Shown here piece by piece: positions 37,707 through 37,993 of a DNA stretch of 37,993 bases (position 1 is its first letter; every line of letters begins with the position of its first letter). Where the stretch lies: assembly GCA_024277445.1 (NCBI GenBank), contig JAJRVE010000120.1:1-37993 (forward strand). Direction: 5' to 3'. The DNA is from Campylobacterales bacterium. GTDB taxonomy: Bacteria; Campylobacterota; Campylobacteria; Campylobacterales; Sulfurimonadaceae. Below the pieces are notes generated by a model. The model was given only the letters and a program-made list of their open reading frames with translations, ran no database searches and was not told where the DNA came from. Both the position numbers and the translations under genes were made by a program.

Positions 37707-37993
37707 ATGGTTACTGTGAGATATAAAATAGTTCTGTTATTACTAATGTTTATAAGTGATGGAAGTGCAGTTGAACACATCCACTCTAAAAAGGACTATA
37801 CGCCTTTGACCCATAAACTCGCTTGTGCCAAAAGTGAAAAAGATGCGATCATTAAAGTAGATAAGATCCTTGAAAAGATCCTCGACATTCATTCGCCACA
37901 TCTTTACGCTGAAAATGTCTATATCCGTCATAAAAAAAACTCTAAAGGTGCTTTTTGTGTTGAGGGTATTGTGACACAAAAAGGGTTCGATCG
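37707..37993 (+). CDS. Partial secreted protein of unknown function, runs off the window
   Basis: Open frame MVTVRYKIVLLLLMFISDGSAVEHIHSKKDYTPLTHKLACAKSEKDAIIKVDKILEKILDIHSPHLYAENVYIRHKKNSKGAFCVEGIVTQKGFD... to the window end; signal peptide-like start (GTG 37716 also possible). Confidence 0.55.
   Translation, partial: MVTVRYKIVLLLLMFISDGSAVEHIHSKKDYTPLTHKLACAKSEKDAIIKVDKILEKILDIHSPHLYAENVYIRHKKNSKGAFCVEGIVTQKGFD

Overview
The window looks like a Campylobacterota (Sulfurimonas/Sulfurovum-like) chromosomal segment; this is inferred from gene content and style, not from a search. The core is a minus-strand denitrification block: a 108-aa membrane ORF, norC, norB, an unlisted 50-aa ORF, nirS, a ~0.9 kb repeat-filled gap, a small c-type cytochrome, nirJ, nirF and a cobA/nirE-type SUMT. 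Around it lie housekeeping genes (thiI, pyrH, rpoZ, spoT, tyrS, an amidase, rpsO), a siroheme nitrite/sulfite reductase, an SDR-AraC-SDR cluster next to IS fragments, a tandem pair of membrane-anchored paralogs of unknown function, and a Crp/Fnr regulator divergent from a haem-copper-oxidase-like gene. The most notable non-coding signals are: (i) a tail-to-tail pair of diverged repeats at ~13.84-14.47 kb in which three hairpins differ by compensatory base changes; (ii) an inverted pair of ~270-bp MITE-like elements with ~25-bp terminal inverted repeats and TA target duplications on either side of rpsO; (iii) a REPIN-like double hairpin at 34.92-35.00 kb; (iv) perfect FNR-type boxes TTGAT-N4-ATCAA before the nor block and before the cyt c-nirJ-nirF block; (v) a stack of inverted repeats upstream of nirS; (vi) two otherwise intact genes (SDR and DHH phosphoesterase) each cut by a single in-frame TAA.
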